Assembly (NCBI GenBank): GCA_017893485.1
Contig: CM030363.1
Coordinates: 86,197,730-86,261,729, forward strand
Length of the DNA: 64,000 nucleotides
Direction of reading: 5' to 3'
Origin: Hemerocallis citrina
Taxonomy: Eukaryota; Streptophyta; Magnoliopsida; Asparagales; Asphodelaceae
In this document: positions 30,518-41,867 of the stretch, piece by piece
Numbering within the stretch: position 1 is the first letter of the stretch
Layout: each line of letters starts with the position of its first letter
Position numbers and translations under genes: made by a program
Notes under the pieces: model-generated
Seen by the model: the letters and a program-made list of their open reading frames with translations, nothing else
Told to the model about the DNA's origin: nothing
Database searches by the model: none

Positions 30518-31862
30518 ATGATGTTAGGAATTGGTTTAAAATAAATAAAAGAAAAATGATGAGATGAGTTTTCAATGATGAATTTTAAGAGATTATGTTT
30601 TGATCTTAATTAACTTGTATTGAGAAGGTTTTGAAGAATATGAAAAGTGTATTGTGAAAATGAATAGGTTGAGATTGTACTTATTGATGAATAAATAAGA
30701 ATGAATGAAAGAATTTGAATAAAATATGAATACATGAAAATTGAGAACATGAACAATAAGGGTATGAGTACCTCAAGTTATTGAAAATGAAAAAGATGTT
30801 GATTCTAAAGGCTTAGTAAGACCCAGGTACCGGCAAGTGTTGAAAATGATTAATTGAGTTTTGAGAAAGAGCCAGTATGGGTTATCGTTCTTGGTGTATG
30901 GTTTAAGGCAGGTAGGAGGGTAAGTTAGCTCTGGGTAGTATTATTTATTCATGTTTCAAACATAAAGAAAGGAACTAGTTGGTGACATGATGAAACTAGA
31001 GAAAATGTGAGTTATGGACTCCAGAATGATCCTTGGAGAGAGACAATCCCCAATATTCCGGGATGATGGACGTAAGGACCACATAATGATCCACGGAGCA
31101 GGAATGATCTCTAGTATTCTGGGACGAGAGCGACGCTCATGGGATACTTGTGCAATGTGGGATCCACGATGACCTGCGGAGTGAGATGAACCCCAATATT
31201 CCGGAATGATGGACATAAGGGCTACAGAATGATCCATAGAGTGGGATTGGTCTGCAGTATTCCAAGGGCGGGAGCCAATACTTACAAATTGTCTGAATCT
31301 TGTAGTATTCATAGTAGTAGGATGCATGGCGAGGGATCTAACCCTATAATGTGGAGTGCGTAGGTGCTTGCCCTCGGACCTATGTAGGATGGGGTGCATA
31401 GAATTCGAACAAGTATGCATTAGTGTCATTATAGTATAACATCTGCATTAGGTATTAAGTCATTGCATATACTGACATGTTTAGGATAGTCACTATTTAC
31501 AGTTTTATATGCATTCAAGTTTGTGTTTGTTAAAGCAAGAGATTTTGTTATAATACAGCATAGAGAGGATCACTGTTTATAACATTGCATCGGTTGTAAG
31601 CAACTGACGTGCACATAGATTTTCAGTGTAGGGCTTGATTGGATTGACAAGGACGTAAAGACGGTTGATGATAAAGATTATATTTAAGCTGCTGATATTA
31701 GAGTTGTAATTCTTGTTGTACTTTATTCCGTTGTGTAACTCTGTAATGAACATTGTTGTGTAATGAAAGAAAAGTTTTAATTTCCTTATAAAATTGTACG
31801 AATTGAAGTAAAAGATCCTATTGTACTATGAATTACATGTAAATGGAATTTGGGGTGTTACA
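30341..31862 (+). repeat. Partial plus-strand LTR (3' end, family B/C type)
   Basis: Contains GGTAGGGTAAGCTAGCTCTAGG (split by a microsatellite from a second similar block near 30915), the GATCCTTGGAG/CAATATTCCGG repeat region (31020-31270) and a typical end AATTTGGGGTGTTACA at 31862. No primer site follows, so this is a truncated or solo LTR. It faces the minus-strand LTR end at 29338. Confidence 0.65.
30447..30513. repeat. (AT)n microsatellite
   Basis: About 66 bp of pure AT within the LTR fragment. Confidence 0.95.
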
Positions 31863-34187
31863 ACACATGCCACCCCCTCAATCAAAGCAACACTTGATGA
31901 ACCGGCCACCCCACTTTAGGCATCTCCCAGATTCCTCGAGGTCCCTGGCAGATGTAAAGCCAGTTCATGGAAAGACCTCCCCTAATTTATCTCATCATGA
32001 GAGCAAGAAGTACTCATGGTCTAAACCCCCTTGAGTAATCGATTCAGTCGATGGATCTCCACTTCCTACTTGACAAGCCTCTTGTTGGGCGGAACATCCC
32101 TGACCCTGATTTTCCAACGGACCATATGAGTGCATGATGAACAGTTCAAATGAGCCTCCTCCGAGTGTTTGGGGACAACTTCCTTCAGATGGGCGACCTC
32201 GAAGCACTTCTCAAGCACTACAATTTTCAACTCATCCCTATCGGTAGTAGTCACAAACAAGGAGCGACGAAGGGATTTAATCTCTATGTCCCTTCACCAA
32301 TCAAGCAAACGTCCCTCCACCTCGGGAGGTGGCATTTCCCGCAGACCATCACCAGGGCAATCAGCCTCGATGTTCCTCTTGGTCAACACCCTTCTCAAAT
32401 AGCCAAGCTCTACTTTCGTCCTGAATAGCGTCTCCCGTAAGAGAATAAGGCCCAATTCTGCCACACATAGCTTGGATCGGAGGCGTGTATTCTCACCTTA
32501 GTGGGGATCATCCCCGACATACACATCAACCTGCTAGTGGGAAAAACCAGGGGGTCACTACAACAATAGAGATAAAAGCTACAAAAGATTATAAGACTCG
32601 AGTTCTAATCCAACACATCAAAAGCAATCATCAACTAAGAACACAAGTGTTGAATACTAAATGAGTTTTCATTTCAATTCAAAAGGAGGAAAATACATCG
32701 AGGGGTGGCCAACCTACTATTAGGAAAATATAGAAACCAAAAAAAAAAAAACAAGAAGAGGGGTCAGGGATCCACCTCAACTGATGGAGCTGGGGGAGAA
32801 GAAGTCCCGACAACCTCCTTCCCCTTCGTTCATGCACCCCTCCGGGGCTGTCCAACTCCACAACGATCGTCTCTCCCTGCTCCATTTCCTCCTCTTCTTC
32901 ATCCCCAGGTACCGGCTCCTCTCCAAGCTGCAAGCCCAGGTGGTACCCCTTCCCGTCGAAGTGGGGGATGCGCTCGATGACATCCTCAATAGCTTTGATG
33001 TAGGACTTACTCAAGTTGGCAAACATGTGGTCCTCCGCCTCACGACTGTGTCTACCTTGGCCTTGCTCGCCTCCTCCTCCTCCTTCCTCTTCAACTCCGC
33101 CTCAAGCTGAATAAAACTCTCACCAAGAGCCTTTCCCTGGAGATCGGCTACCTTCCAGACCTTCATGGCCTTTGCCTTCTCCAAGTTGGTCTTGTCGATT
33201 AATGACCTTCAATGCTTTTCATCCTCTGCAACCTGTTTAAACAGGTTGCTAAGATGGCAGGTGATCTACCAAAAGAAGATTAACAACTTCAGAACTTAGG
33301 AGAATCATACAAGAACTTAAAAAATGAACAAGAAAAGCAAAACAATAGCACTTATTGACATGTTGACCCGAGCCAACTCCAAGGCAGAAGATCCAGGACC
33401 CTCTACTGCCATCCTAGCCCTGTCTGCCAGGGTTGGGAGGGGCTGAATCGCCTCCATGCAATTCGCGAGAAAGCCTTTGTGCAGCTTGATGGTCCATTCT
33501 GGGACGTAGATCTATTTAAGCCTATCGGGGAGAGCTTTATCGGCAAAGTTGGTCAGGTGCCGGTGCTTTCTATCAAGCACAGACACCAAATTGGTACCTC
33601 CCAGGGCGGTACTAGAAGATTGCTGGGGTGATCCCAGATCAATTGCAGGTATGGAGGTTAACAAGCTCCAAGCCGCCGCATCACCCCTGGGCCTGGCCAC
33701 TGTCTGCTTCATCTTCTTCCACTCGGGAACTTTGGAGTTGAGCCCGGTGCACTTATCAATGATCATTGTGAAGTCTATACCCTCAGTATCTGCCAAAAGA
33801 AAAAAGGGGAAGACGTCAAAATGAGGATTAAAACACAGAGAAACAAGGAGTAAAGTAGATGCAAAACTCCGACTTGCTCTTCTGATGAAGTGTGAAGAGC
33901 GCCCTGAGCACCACTAAACTCAGCTCGACATCCATTGTCTGAGACTGTAGGATGAAGGCATTCACCTGCCTCCACATGTTTGGCACAAACTATACAAGGC
34001 TAATCGTATACCACCTTAAGACCTCCTTGACGAAGGGGTGTACTGAGTACCGAAGGCCGGTATTGAGGGCATAAAAAAAAAAGCAATACTCATTGGGGAG
34101 TGTCGAGCATACCCTAGCTCTCGGACAGGGCACAATAAGCTCATACTGGAAGAGGATTGCAAAATCATCTCTAATTAGATGAAGATC
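31863..34187 (-). pseudogene. Tat-lineage accessory gene with putative-gypsy-transposon (PF04195-like) domain
   Basis: Minus-strand order: from 34150 a block QYELIVPCPRARVCSTLPNE, FFFYALNTGLRYSVHPFVKE and VPNMWRQVNAFI. This resembles the plant Transposase_28 / putative gypsy type transposon family (PF04195), with one TAG inside. An intron-like gap ends in TTTTCTTTTGGCAG (about 33793), then an open exon (33792-33512). A second intron ends CTTTTGGTAG (about 33270), followed by a coiled-coil exon (KAKAMKVWKVADLQGKAL, AELKRKEEEEASKAK) and an acidic run (GDEEEEEME). The end (32260-31863) matches the + copy at 21294. I infer the extra gene that some Tat elements carry antisense to pol. Frameshifts near 33050 and several stops break it. 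Confidence 0.6.
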
Positions 34188-34566
34188 CGCTGAGGTAGAT
34201 ATGGAGCAGTTTCATGCTGTTCAGAAACTGAGGACCAGCTAGAATGTTGGGAAGAGGCCCACAGTTTCTGGCAACTTCAAGGGACAGCCGCTAGCCCAGA
34301 GGTTCAAACCAACGGGAGCGAATGCTGTCAACATAGCTGGGAGACCCGGAAACAATTGGGTGAGGCCTCCTATGGTGACTTGTTTCAACTGTGGTGAGAC
34401 GGGACATTACAAGTTTCAATGCCCCAAGCCACAGAATGTCACTCGTAGTGGACCAACGCAGCAAGTTGGGAAGATGCCGTACCAGCAGGGGCGGGTATTT
34501 GCCTTGACTGAAGTTGACGCTGATGAGGTGGATCACGTCATCACTGGTACGAGAGAGGATGTTTAG
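34188..34566 (+). pseudogene. Chromovirus copy 1 gag, C-terminal part
   Basis: Homology to copy 2 begins near 34188 (DMEQFHA region), so the front two thirds of gag are missing. The zinc knuckle is intact: CFNCGETGHYKFQC, a CX2CX4HX4C motif at about 34381-34422. It ends at a TAG after TREDV (34564-34566). A stop at 34236 is shared with copy 2. Confidence 0.9.
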
Positions 34567-35870
34567 AAATTTTCAGTTGTTTCTCTTTTTTCCGCCTTAT
34601 ATAGTGAACTGTTATGTAACGAGTGTGTGTTATGTAATAGGAGAACTTATTTTGAATGGAAAGAAAGATGTTGTTTTGTTCGATAATGGGTCTTTTCACA
34701 CTTTTGTGTCACCTAAGTTTGCTAAAGTTTTGCGAGTCGAATAGAAAGTCTTTCCAGGCAAGGTCTTGGCAGTAGCTACTCCATCAAGGAAGACTTTAAC
34801 CACTGATCGGTACTATCCGGACTGCGAGATCGTGATTAGAGACATAATTTTTGGGATTGATCTGATCGAGTTGAACGTCTTGGGAGTCGATGTTATCATT
34901 GGCATTGATTGGATGTCGGTGTACAGTGCGAACATCGAGTGCAAATCCAAGTAACAGTGAAGGCTCCAGGTGGACCTGAAGTCACTTTCCAAGGGAAGAA
35001 GAGATGTTCTGGTTTGGTGGTAGCTATCTACAAAAGGGATGTTCCTGTGGAGGTACAACAAATTCTTGTGGTTCGGGATTACCCAATTGTGTTCTTAGAA
35101 GATTTGCCTGGGTTACCCCCGCATCGTGATGCAGAGTTCAGCATCACTATTCAGTCAGGGAATGCACCTATTTCCAAGGTACCGTATAGGATGGCGCCCG
35201 TGGAGCAGGATGAGATCAAATGGCAGATTGAGAAACTGTTGGAGAAAGGCTTTATTCAACCGAGTCGTCGTCCTGGAGAGCCTCAGTGCTTTTGGTAAAG
35301 AAGAAAGACGGTTCGATGAGGATGTGCATCGATTACCGGGAGCTGAATAAGGTCACTGTTCAGAATAAGTATCTGATTCCATGAATTGACGACCTGTTCG
35401 ATCGTCTACAAGGAGCAGCTGTTTTCTCCAAAATAGATCTTCGGTCAGGTTACCATCAAGTTCGAGTGAAGACTGAAGATGTGCATAAGACTGCGTTCAG
35501 AACACGAAATGGGCATTACGAATTCTTTGTTATGCCGTTTGGAGTGATGAATGCACCTGCAATCTTCATGGACATGATGAACAGAGTTCTGAGGCGGTTC
35601 ATTGATTCTTTTGTCGTGGTGTTTATCGATGATATTCTTGTGTGCTCCAAGTCGGAGGAGGAGCACACAGAGCATCTAGCAGCAGTTTTAAAGAAGCTTC
35701 AGGAGCATGAGTTGTATGCCAAATTGTCCAAGTGCGATTTCTAAAAATTTGAAGTGGCATTCCTGGGTCACATCGTTTCTAAGGAGGGAATGGCAACTGA
35801 TCCGCAGAAGATAGAGGCAGTGAAGGATTGGGCAAGGCCTACTACAGTGAAGGAAATCAGGAGTTTTCTT

Positions 35871-36043
35871 GGGCTAACTGGATATTACAGGAGATTTATC
35901 CAGGACTATACTCAGATAGTGTTTCCTTGGGCTAACTGGATATTACAGGAGATTTATCCAGGACTATACTCAGATAGTGTTTCCTTGGGATAACTGGATA
36001 TTACAGGAGATTTATCCAGGACTATACTCAGATAGCCATGTCG
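35871..36043 (+). repeat. Three tandem copies of a 58-bp pol segment
   Basis: Units start at 35871, 35929 and 35987, each with GGATATTACAGGAGATTTAT. Copy 2 of the element has the segment only once (about 43109). The extra 116 bp are not a multiple of three and break the frame between RT and RNase H. Confidence 0.95.
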
Positions 36044-37388
36044 CTCACTAGTTTGACCAAGAAGAATGTGAACTTCAAGTGGACTGAGCAGTGCGAGGCA
36101 AGCTTTCAGGAGTTGAAAGGAAGGCTGACTACTGCACCCATTTTGGCTTTGCCTAGAGTAGGTGTTGAGTATGATGTCTACAGCGATGCTTCACATTGTG
36201 GGCTTGGTTGTGTCTTAATGCAAGAAGGAAATGTGATCGCCTATGGATCTAGGCAACTACGACCGCATGAGAAGAATTATCCGACTCATGATCTAGAGTT
36301 GGCTGCGATTATCTTTGCCTTGAAAAGCAATGGAGACATTACGTGTATGGTGAGAAGCTGAACATGTACACGGACCACAAAAACTTGAAATGCATCTATC
36401 AGCAGAAAGATCTGAATCTGAGGCAAAGGAGATGGCTGGAGGTACTTGAGAACATTCGTCCGGCGATCAAGTACCATCCTGGGAAGGCTAATGTTGTTGC
36501 TGATGCACTTAGCCGCAGGAGCAATCTAGCTAGTTTGATCACAACTCAGAGGCAGCCGGCAGGGAAGTTGGATCGGGCTGGTATTGAAGTTGTTCTGCAA
36601 GGCTTGGGATCATCTTTAGCTCAGTTGAGGCTTCAAACAATGCTGAATGAAAGGATTATAGCAATTCAGAAGGAAGATGCAGAGATTCTAAAGATGAAAG
36701 AGCAGGTTGGTGCTGGCAGGTTATCCGAGTTTTAGACCAAGGATGGAGTGTTGTGTTTTGGAGAGAGGCTATGTGTTCTGAATCAGTCGGACTTGAAAGA
36801 AAGTACTCTTCAGGAGGCACATGCTACTCTTTTGTCAATACATTCTGGGAGTACTATGATGTATAGGGACCTTGAGTTCGAGGTTGGTGACTTTGTCTTT
36901 CTGAAGGTTTCACCTAGCAAGGGTGTGATTCACTTTGGCAGAGGTGAGAAGTTAGCCCCGAGGTTCATAGGCCCGTACAAGATATTGAAGCAGATTAGGA
37001 AAACAACTTATCGGTTGGATTTGCCAGAGGAATTGTCTCAGGTGCACAATGTCTTCCATGTGTCTGTGCTGAGAGGGTACATTCCAGATCCTAGTCACCA
37101 TTTGTTCGAAGTACCGGAGGGTCTGCAGTTTAATCTGAGTTACATTGAGCTTCCGGTTGAGATTGTCGATCGTCGGGAGAAAGGCTTGAAGAACAAGACG
37201 ATACCGATGGTCAAAGTAGTCTGAAGAAACCAGTTGGTTGAAGAGGCTACTTGGGAATCTGAGGAGAGGACGATGAAAGATCATCCTGAGCTCTTTGAGT
37301 TATTTGTATCTTCTTTTATTTTCTTATCTCTTTGTTGTATTCCTGTTTTCTCACTCTTTAAGGGTAGTTCCGGGGACGGAACTATTCT

Positions 37389-37401
37389 AAGGAGGGAGTG
37401 T
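37389..37401 (+). other. Polypurine tract, chromovirus copy 1
   Basis: AAGGAGGGAGTGT directly before LTR 1; the counterpart AAGGAGAGAGTGT is at 44478-44490. Confidence 0.75.
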
Positions 37402-37957
37402 GGTAACACCCTAGTTTTCATTTATGAGATTTGATTTTACGTGTTGTGCACGTATGATTTCATTTGTATAATTTGTTTTATAAAATATTTTTATATAAGT
37501 ATTTGTTCTCTTTATTTTTCCAAAAAAAAAAACTATTCTCTTTAAAAGCCTAATTAAAATCTAGGCCTAATTGCCTTTAAGCCCACTCTATTTTATTAAT
37601 TGAATTAATTATTTTAAAGCCCATGGTTAGTTTGGCCCATTAGTGAGCCCATTTACTTTAATTCTCTTTTGAAATTGTCTAACTTGTATTGTAGACTCAT
37701 TACAAGTTCAATTAATTTTTGCTCACATCAACAAATTTGTAAATGGGGGACACTAGAGTGGCACGTGCATGCACTAGCATGTGCAATGTGCACACTTTGT
37801 AGTTGGCCGGGTGGGATTAGGAGAGTGGGAGAGATGGGAGTGGTGGAGAGTTGGTTACTCTCATCATGGGAAGCTATTTCAACTCCCTACTTCATCTTAG
37901 GCGTTAATCTGCAACCATTTAATCTAATATTGGCCCTCCATTCACCCTAGAAAATTG

Positions 37958-37965
37958 TATAAATA
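37958..37965 (+). promoter_or_regulatory. TATA box of chromovirus LTR 1
   Basis: TATAAATA followed by CCCCCTCACACACTCTTC, a typical plant LTR start region; the same at 45048-45055 in LTR 2. Confidence 0.65.
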
Positions 37966-38869
37966 CCCCCTCACACACTCTTCATTCTCACACTTGGAAA
38001 TTTTTTTAAAGAAAGAATAGAAAGAGAGAAAAGAATAAAAGTAGTAAGGCAAAAGATTGAGGAGTTGTGAGTTGAAAAGAGTGAGTGTTTTGTGTGAGTG
38101 CTTCACCCAAGGAGAAGGAGGCCGGATTGCATGGGGGAGGCTCGGGTTCAAGATTGCAACAAGGAGAAGGCGATTTTCGTGGCTTGATCTAGGAGGAGAA
38201 GGCTTTGTTCATTCGTAGTAGGAGATTCTCTAGGAGTCTATTTGATTGTTTCTCTCCATTTAAGGTGGGTGTTTCTCTTAAACTTCTAATTAGACATCAT
38301 GTTAGGATGTGGTTGACAAATTAAGGAGAAACTCTAACAAATATAGCCATGCATTATGAAAATGAGACAAATTGCTATTAGTTTGATTATATGTTAAAAG
38401 AGTGTTAAATTGATTGCCAAATTATGATTTGTTAAATGATTACCATGCTACCATGCTCAATTTTGTTGTGATGTGCTAGATAAACAAATACATGCTTGTA
38501 TGTTGAACAATTGAATAAAGAACTATGGATATAGGTGATTTTGATTAATGTGTTGTTAAATGACATGAAAAAATGAATTTTATTACTAAGATAATTGTAC
38601 AATGTTAATAAAAATATTATAAGTGATATAGGAAAGTTTTAAGTGTAATTTATAAGGAGATTATGCTTATTTCCCCCTAAATTCGAAATTAAAGAATAAA
38701 ATGAAGTAGAGAGCAAATTATGTTGTTTTGTATCAAAAATCAAAATTTTATTTTACTGAAGTGTTGTAATAAGATGAAAAATAAAATCTTAATTTTTTGA
38801 ATGAATTTGGAGAAGAAAAAGAACTGAAAACATTTTGGGAATTTGAAAAACCCAGTAGCACAGTCGACC

Positions 38870-39113
38870 GATTATATTGAAATAGTCGACAGTCCTGATT
38901 ATTTGTTTTCGAGTTCAAATCTTTTATGGAACAGTCGACCGACCATAGCTTGATAGTCGACTATTCTGATTATTTATTTTTGGAGCTTTAGAACCTCGCA
39001 GAACAGCCGACTGGCCATGCTTAACAGTCGACCGACCATAGCTTGACAATCGACTACTCTGATGATTTATTTTCCAGCTTTAGAACCTCGCAGAATAGCC
39101 TTAACCGTCGAAT
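38870..39113 (+). repeat. GTCGAC-containing LTR repeats (LTR 1)
   Basis: Imperfect units of about 65-75 bp with CAGTCGACCGACCATAGCTT and CTGATTATTTATTTT blocks. LTR 2 has the same at 45937-46206, with an additional well-preserved unit at its end. Confidence 0.75.
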
Positions 39114-40350
39114 GACCTGAGAAAATTGAAATTATATTGTTTCTGCATGGGATTCTGTATGAAATTGAAATTGAATGACTTGATGAATTATGAAAGAACA
39201 TGAATATACAAATGTCATGAAAATGAGGTGGAAATTAATGTTAATCATGAAAAGAGAACTTATGAGTATAAAGACTCAATTTTTGTGATTATGAATTGAT
39301 ATTGAGAACTAAAGTGTAGTTAAGCCTCACCGGCATTGAAAAGAAATGCATTGAAATGAAATTGGAGATGAAAAGACCAAGATTTGGGTCATGTTGAATA
39401 AATGGTTAAGACCGGTATAGTGGAAGGGCTAACTCTAGAGAATTAATTTTGTTCATGATTTGAATAACTAAGGACTAGATACATAGTGAAGACTTGATGA
39501 AAATAAAAGAAAAACTCAAGTATGAGGGCCTCGGAGCTACGGTGGGAGAATATTCACAAGCTGTCTTCACGATGCGTCGTGACATGACGTGGATATGTCT
39601 CCAGGAGTCCGTACCGCAGGCAACGCTCGTGGGGTGTTTGGTGACTGTGGGTGGTGTCATGTCCCATGACGGAGGCTGAATTGTCCATACGTTCTTCACG
39701 ATGCGTCGTGACATGACGTGGGATTCCCCTCCAGGCTGTCTGGACATGAGCACGTAACTCATAGAACATCTAGGATACTTATTGTAGTTACAGTAGTAGT
39801 TTAAGTCATGACGAGGGATTGAACCCTACAAGATGAAGAACGGTTAAGGGCTTGCCCTCAGACCTATGTAGTATGGGATGCACAGATACTGAACAAGTGC
39901 GCATTAGTGTCATCTAATATAAATAACTGCATTAAGGACTAAGTGCACCTTACAACACGACATCTATAGGATAGTCCCTTGTAGTTTCTATTTGTGATCA
40001 AGTTTGTGATTGTTTAAGTATTTGAGAATTGTTATACTGTTCGGCATGAAGAGGATAGCCATGTATAATATTTCGTCGGTTGTAAGTAAATGACGCACCC
40101 ATAGTTTTTATGCACGGTAAAGTGATTAACAAGACTAAAGAATGCATGCTGATTAAAGATTAATTCAAGAGTTGTACATTTCAATTCATGTAAATTATTG
40201 TAAATTGCTTTCGCTGTAAATATGTAATGTAAATTGTAAACTCTGATGTAACAAAATGTTTTTATCTCATTTTAAAATTGTACGAAAGAAGTGTAATGAT
40301 CCTGTGGAACTTCGAATTCAGTTGTATTTTGAATTCGGGGTGTTATAGAG

Positions 40351-40362
40351 TGGTATCATAAC
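40351..40362 (+). other. Primer-binding site of chromovirus copy 2
   Basis: TGGTATCATAAC, tRNA-Met complement with changes at the last positions (normal TGGTATCAGAGC), 3 bp after LTR 1. Confidence 0.8.
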
Positions 40363-40796
40363 CACGCTTCCAAGTAGTACAAATTTATAAGGAACGACAC
40401 CCTAGAAGTGGAAATTAGAGCGTGTGTTGAGTCTAGAGATTTAAATGTAAGTCACTTACATTTGTATTGCTCTATGATTTATGCTTCTTCTCCTCTTTCT
40501 CTAACCACTTTGACCCAGCTGGAGATGATAACTGGCACATCGTTGAGGAAGATTACTACCCCAGGCAAGCTGATTCAGACGAGGAAGATCTTCAAGAAGT
40601 GGAGGAACTACGGAAAGAGCTTCGTGAAGCCAAGAGAAACCGTAGGAACTAGACCGTTGTATCTTCTTATTGTTTTCATATTGATGTCAGAAATATTTTA
40701 AATTCTAATGTATAAAGTTGAAATTCAATAAAATGGAAAAGTTGATTTAAAATTCATGTTTATAATTCAAATTCAATGGATCTTTTGCTTCAGAAT
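40363..40796 (+). other. Chromovirus leader
   Basis: About 430 bp between primer site and gag. A short frame 40467-40652 reads an acidic tail (DSDEEDLQEVEELRKELREA) that looks coding-like and could be an upstream exon of gag. An acceptor-like TTTTGCTTCAG precedes the gag ATG. Confidence 0.4.
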
Positions 40797-41795
40797 ATGG
40801 CTAGAAGAGGAGCTCGAAATGGTGAAGGTCTGGACTTGGAAACGGAACTAGCGAGGGTCTATCAGACACTCAATGCCGTTGCCATGAACTAGAAACAAGG
40901 AAGGGTTCCTGTGAATCTAGTACCCGAAGCAATCAAACTCGTGGAATCATTCAAGCGGATGAAAGAACCCGTATTTGAGGGGAAGTCAGACCCTGATGCG
41001 GCTGACAATTGGGTCTGACAGGTAGAGACTATCTTCAAAGTCTTGGAGACTATGGAGGGCAGCAAGGTGAAGTTGGTGGCGCTGCAGTTTGAGAAGGATG
41101 CAGATGTGTGGTGGCAATCGATGAAGCAGACGATGGGAGGTATTGTTCTTGGCTAGGAGAAATTCCGCAGTCATTATTTTCCCTCAGACATCCAGGAGAA
41201 GAAGGCCATGGAGTTTCTGGCGCTGCAGCAGGGTGGCATGTCAGTTAGGGAGTATGAAACAAGATTCACTCAGCTCTCGAGGTATGCGCCCGAACTGGTG
41301 ATGGATGAGGCGAAGAAGGCTCGAAAATTCAAGCATGGGTTGAGGCCAAATCTAAGATCCAGGATGATACGGCTCGGTATCAGGAGGTTTGACAAATTGG
41401 TTAAACGAGCTGCAGCCACTGAGACAGATATGGAGCAGTTCCATGCTGCTCAGAATCGGAGGACTAGCTAGAATGTTGGGAAGAGGCCTATAGTTTCTAG
41501 CAACTTCAGGGGACAGTCGCCGGCCCAGAGGTTCAAACCAACGGGAGCGAATGCTGTCAACATAGCTGGGAGACCCGAAAACAATTGGGTGAGACCTCCT
41601 GTGGTGACTTGCTTCAACTGTGGTGAGATAGGACATTACAAGTCTCAATGCCCCAAGCCGCAGAATGTCACCCGTAGTGGACCAACGCATCAAGTTGGGA
41701 AGAAGCCGTACTAGCAGGGGCGGGTATTTGCTTTGACTGAAGCTGATGCTGATGAGGTGGATCACGTCATCACTGGTGCGAGGGAGGATGTTTAG
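40797..41795 (+). pseudogene. Chromovirus copy 2 gag
   Basis: ATG at 40797 (MARRGARNGEG) to TAG 41793-41795, one frame of 332 codons without any indel. It shows the retrotransposon gag region (FEGKSDPDAADNW, SVREYETRFTQLSRYAP) and an intact zinc knuckle CFNCGEIGHYKSQC. Five in-frame stops interrupt it (after VAMN, DNWV, IVLG, RRTS and KPY). All fit C-to-T or G-to-A transitions; at the last, copy 1 still has CAG where copy 2 has TAG. Capsid and nucleic-acid binding are the family's roles. Confidence 0.93.
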
Positions 41796-41867
41796 AGTGT
41801 TTTCTATTGTTTCTTTTTTCCCGCCTTATATAGTGAACTGTTATGTAACGAGTGTGTGTTATGTAAC

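Larger units (their letters stand above)
34639..37434 (+). pseudogene. Chromovirus copy 1 pol (PR-RT-RH, integrase core deleted)
   Basis: Protease starts near 34639; the active site is DNG (FDNGSFHTF) instead of DTG. RT follows with [23 protein letters not shown] and a catalytic FIDD (35620s). A shared TGA sits in IP*IDDLF and a private TAA in CDF*KFE. RNase H begins with the YDVYSDAS motif after a 58-bp triplication that shifts frame, and an extra base near 36330 shifts it again. After STMMYRDL the frame jumps straight to EFEVGDFVFLKVSP, so the H2C2 finger and DDE core are absent. The C-terminus keeps YRLDLPEELSQVHNVFHVS; two TAG/TGA codons interrupt it (36733, 37222). Confidence 0.9.
37402..40347 (+). 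repeat. Chromovirus LTR 1 (shared)
   Basis: A 2946-bp LTR. The canonical TGTAACACCC start is changed to GGTAACACCC and the end to GGTGTTATA, so both termini carry a mutation. It holds a TATA box (37958), a GTCGAC-rich repeat (38870-39113) and two CTTCACGATGCGTCGTGACA palindromic blocks (39564, 39693). It acts as 3' LTR for region 1 and 5' LTR for region 2. Confidence 0.9.
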
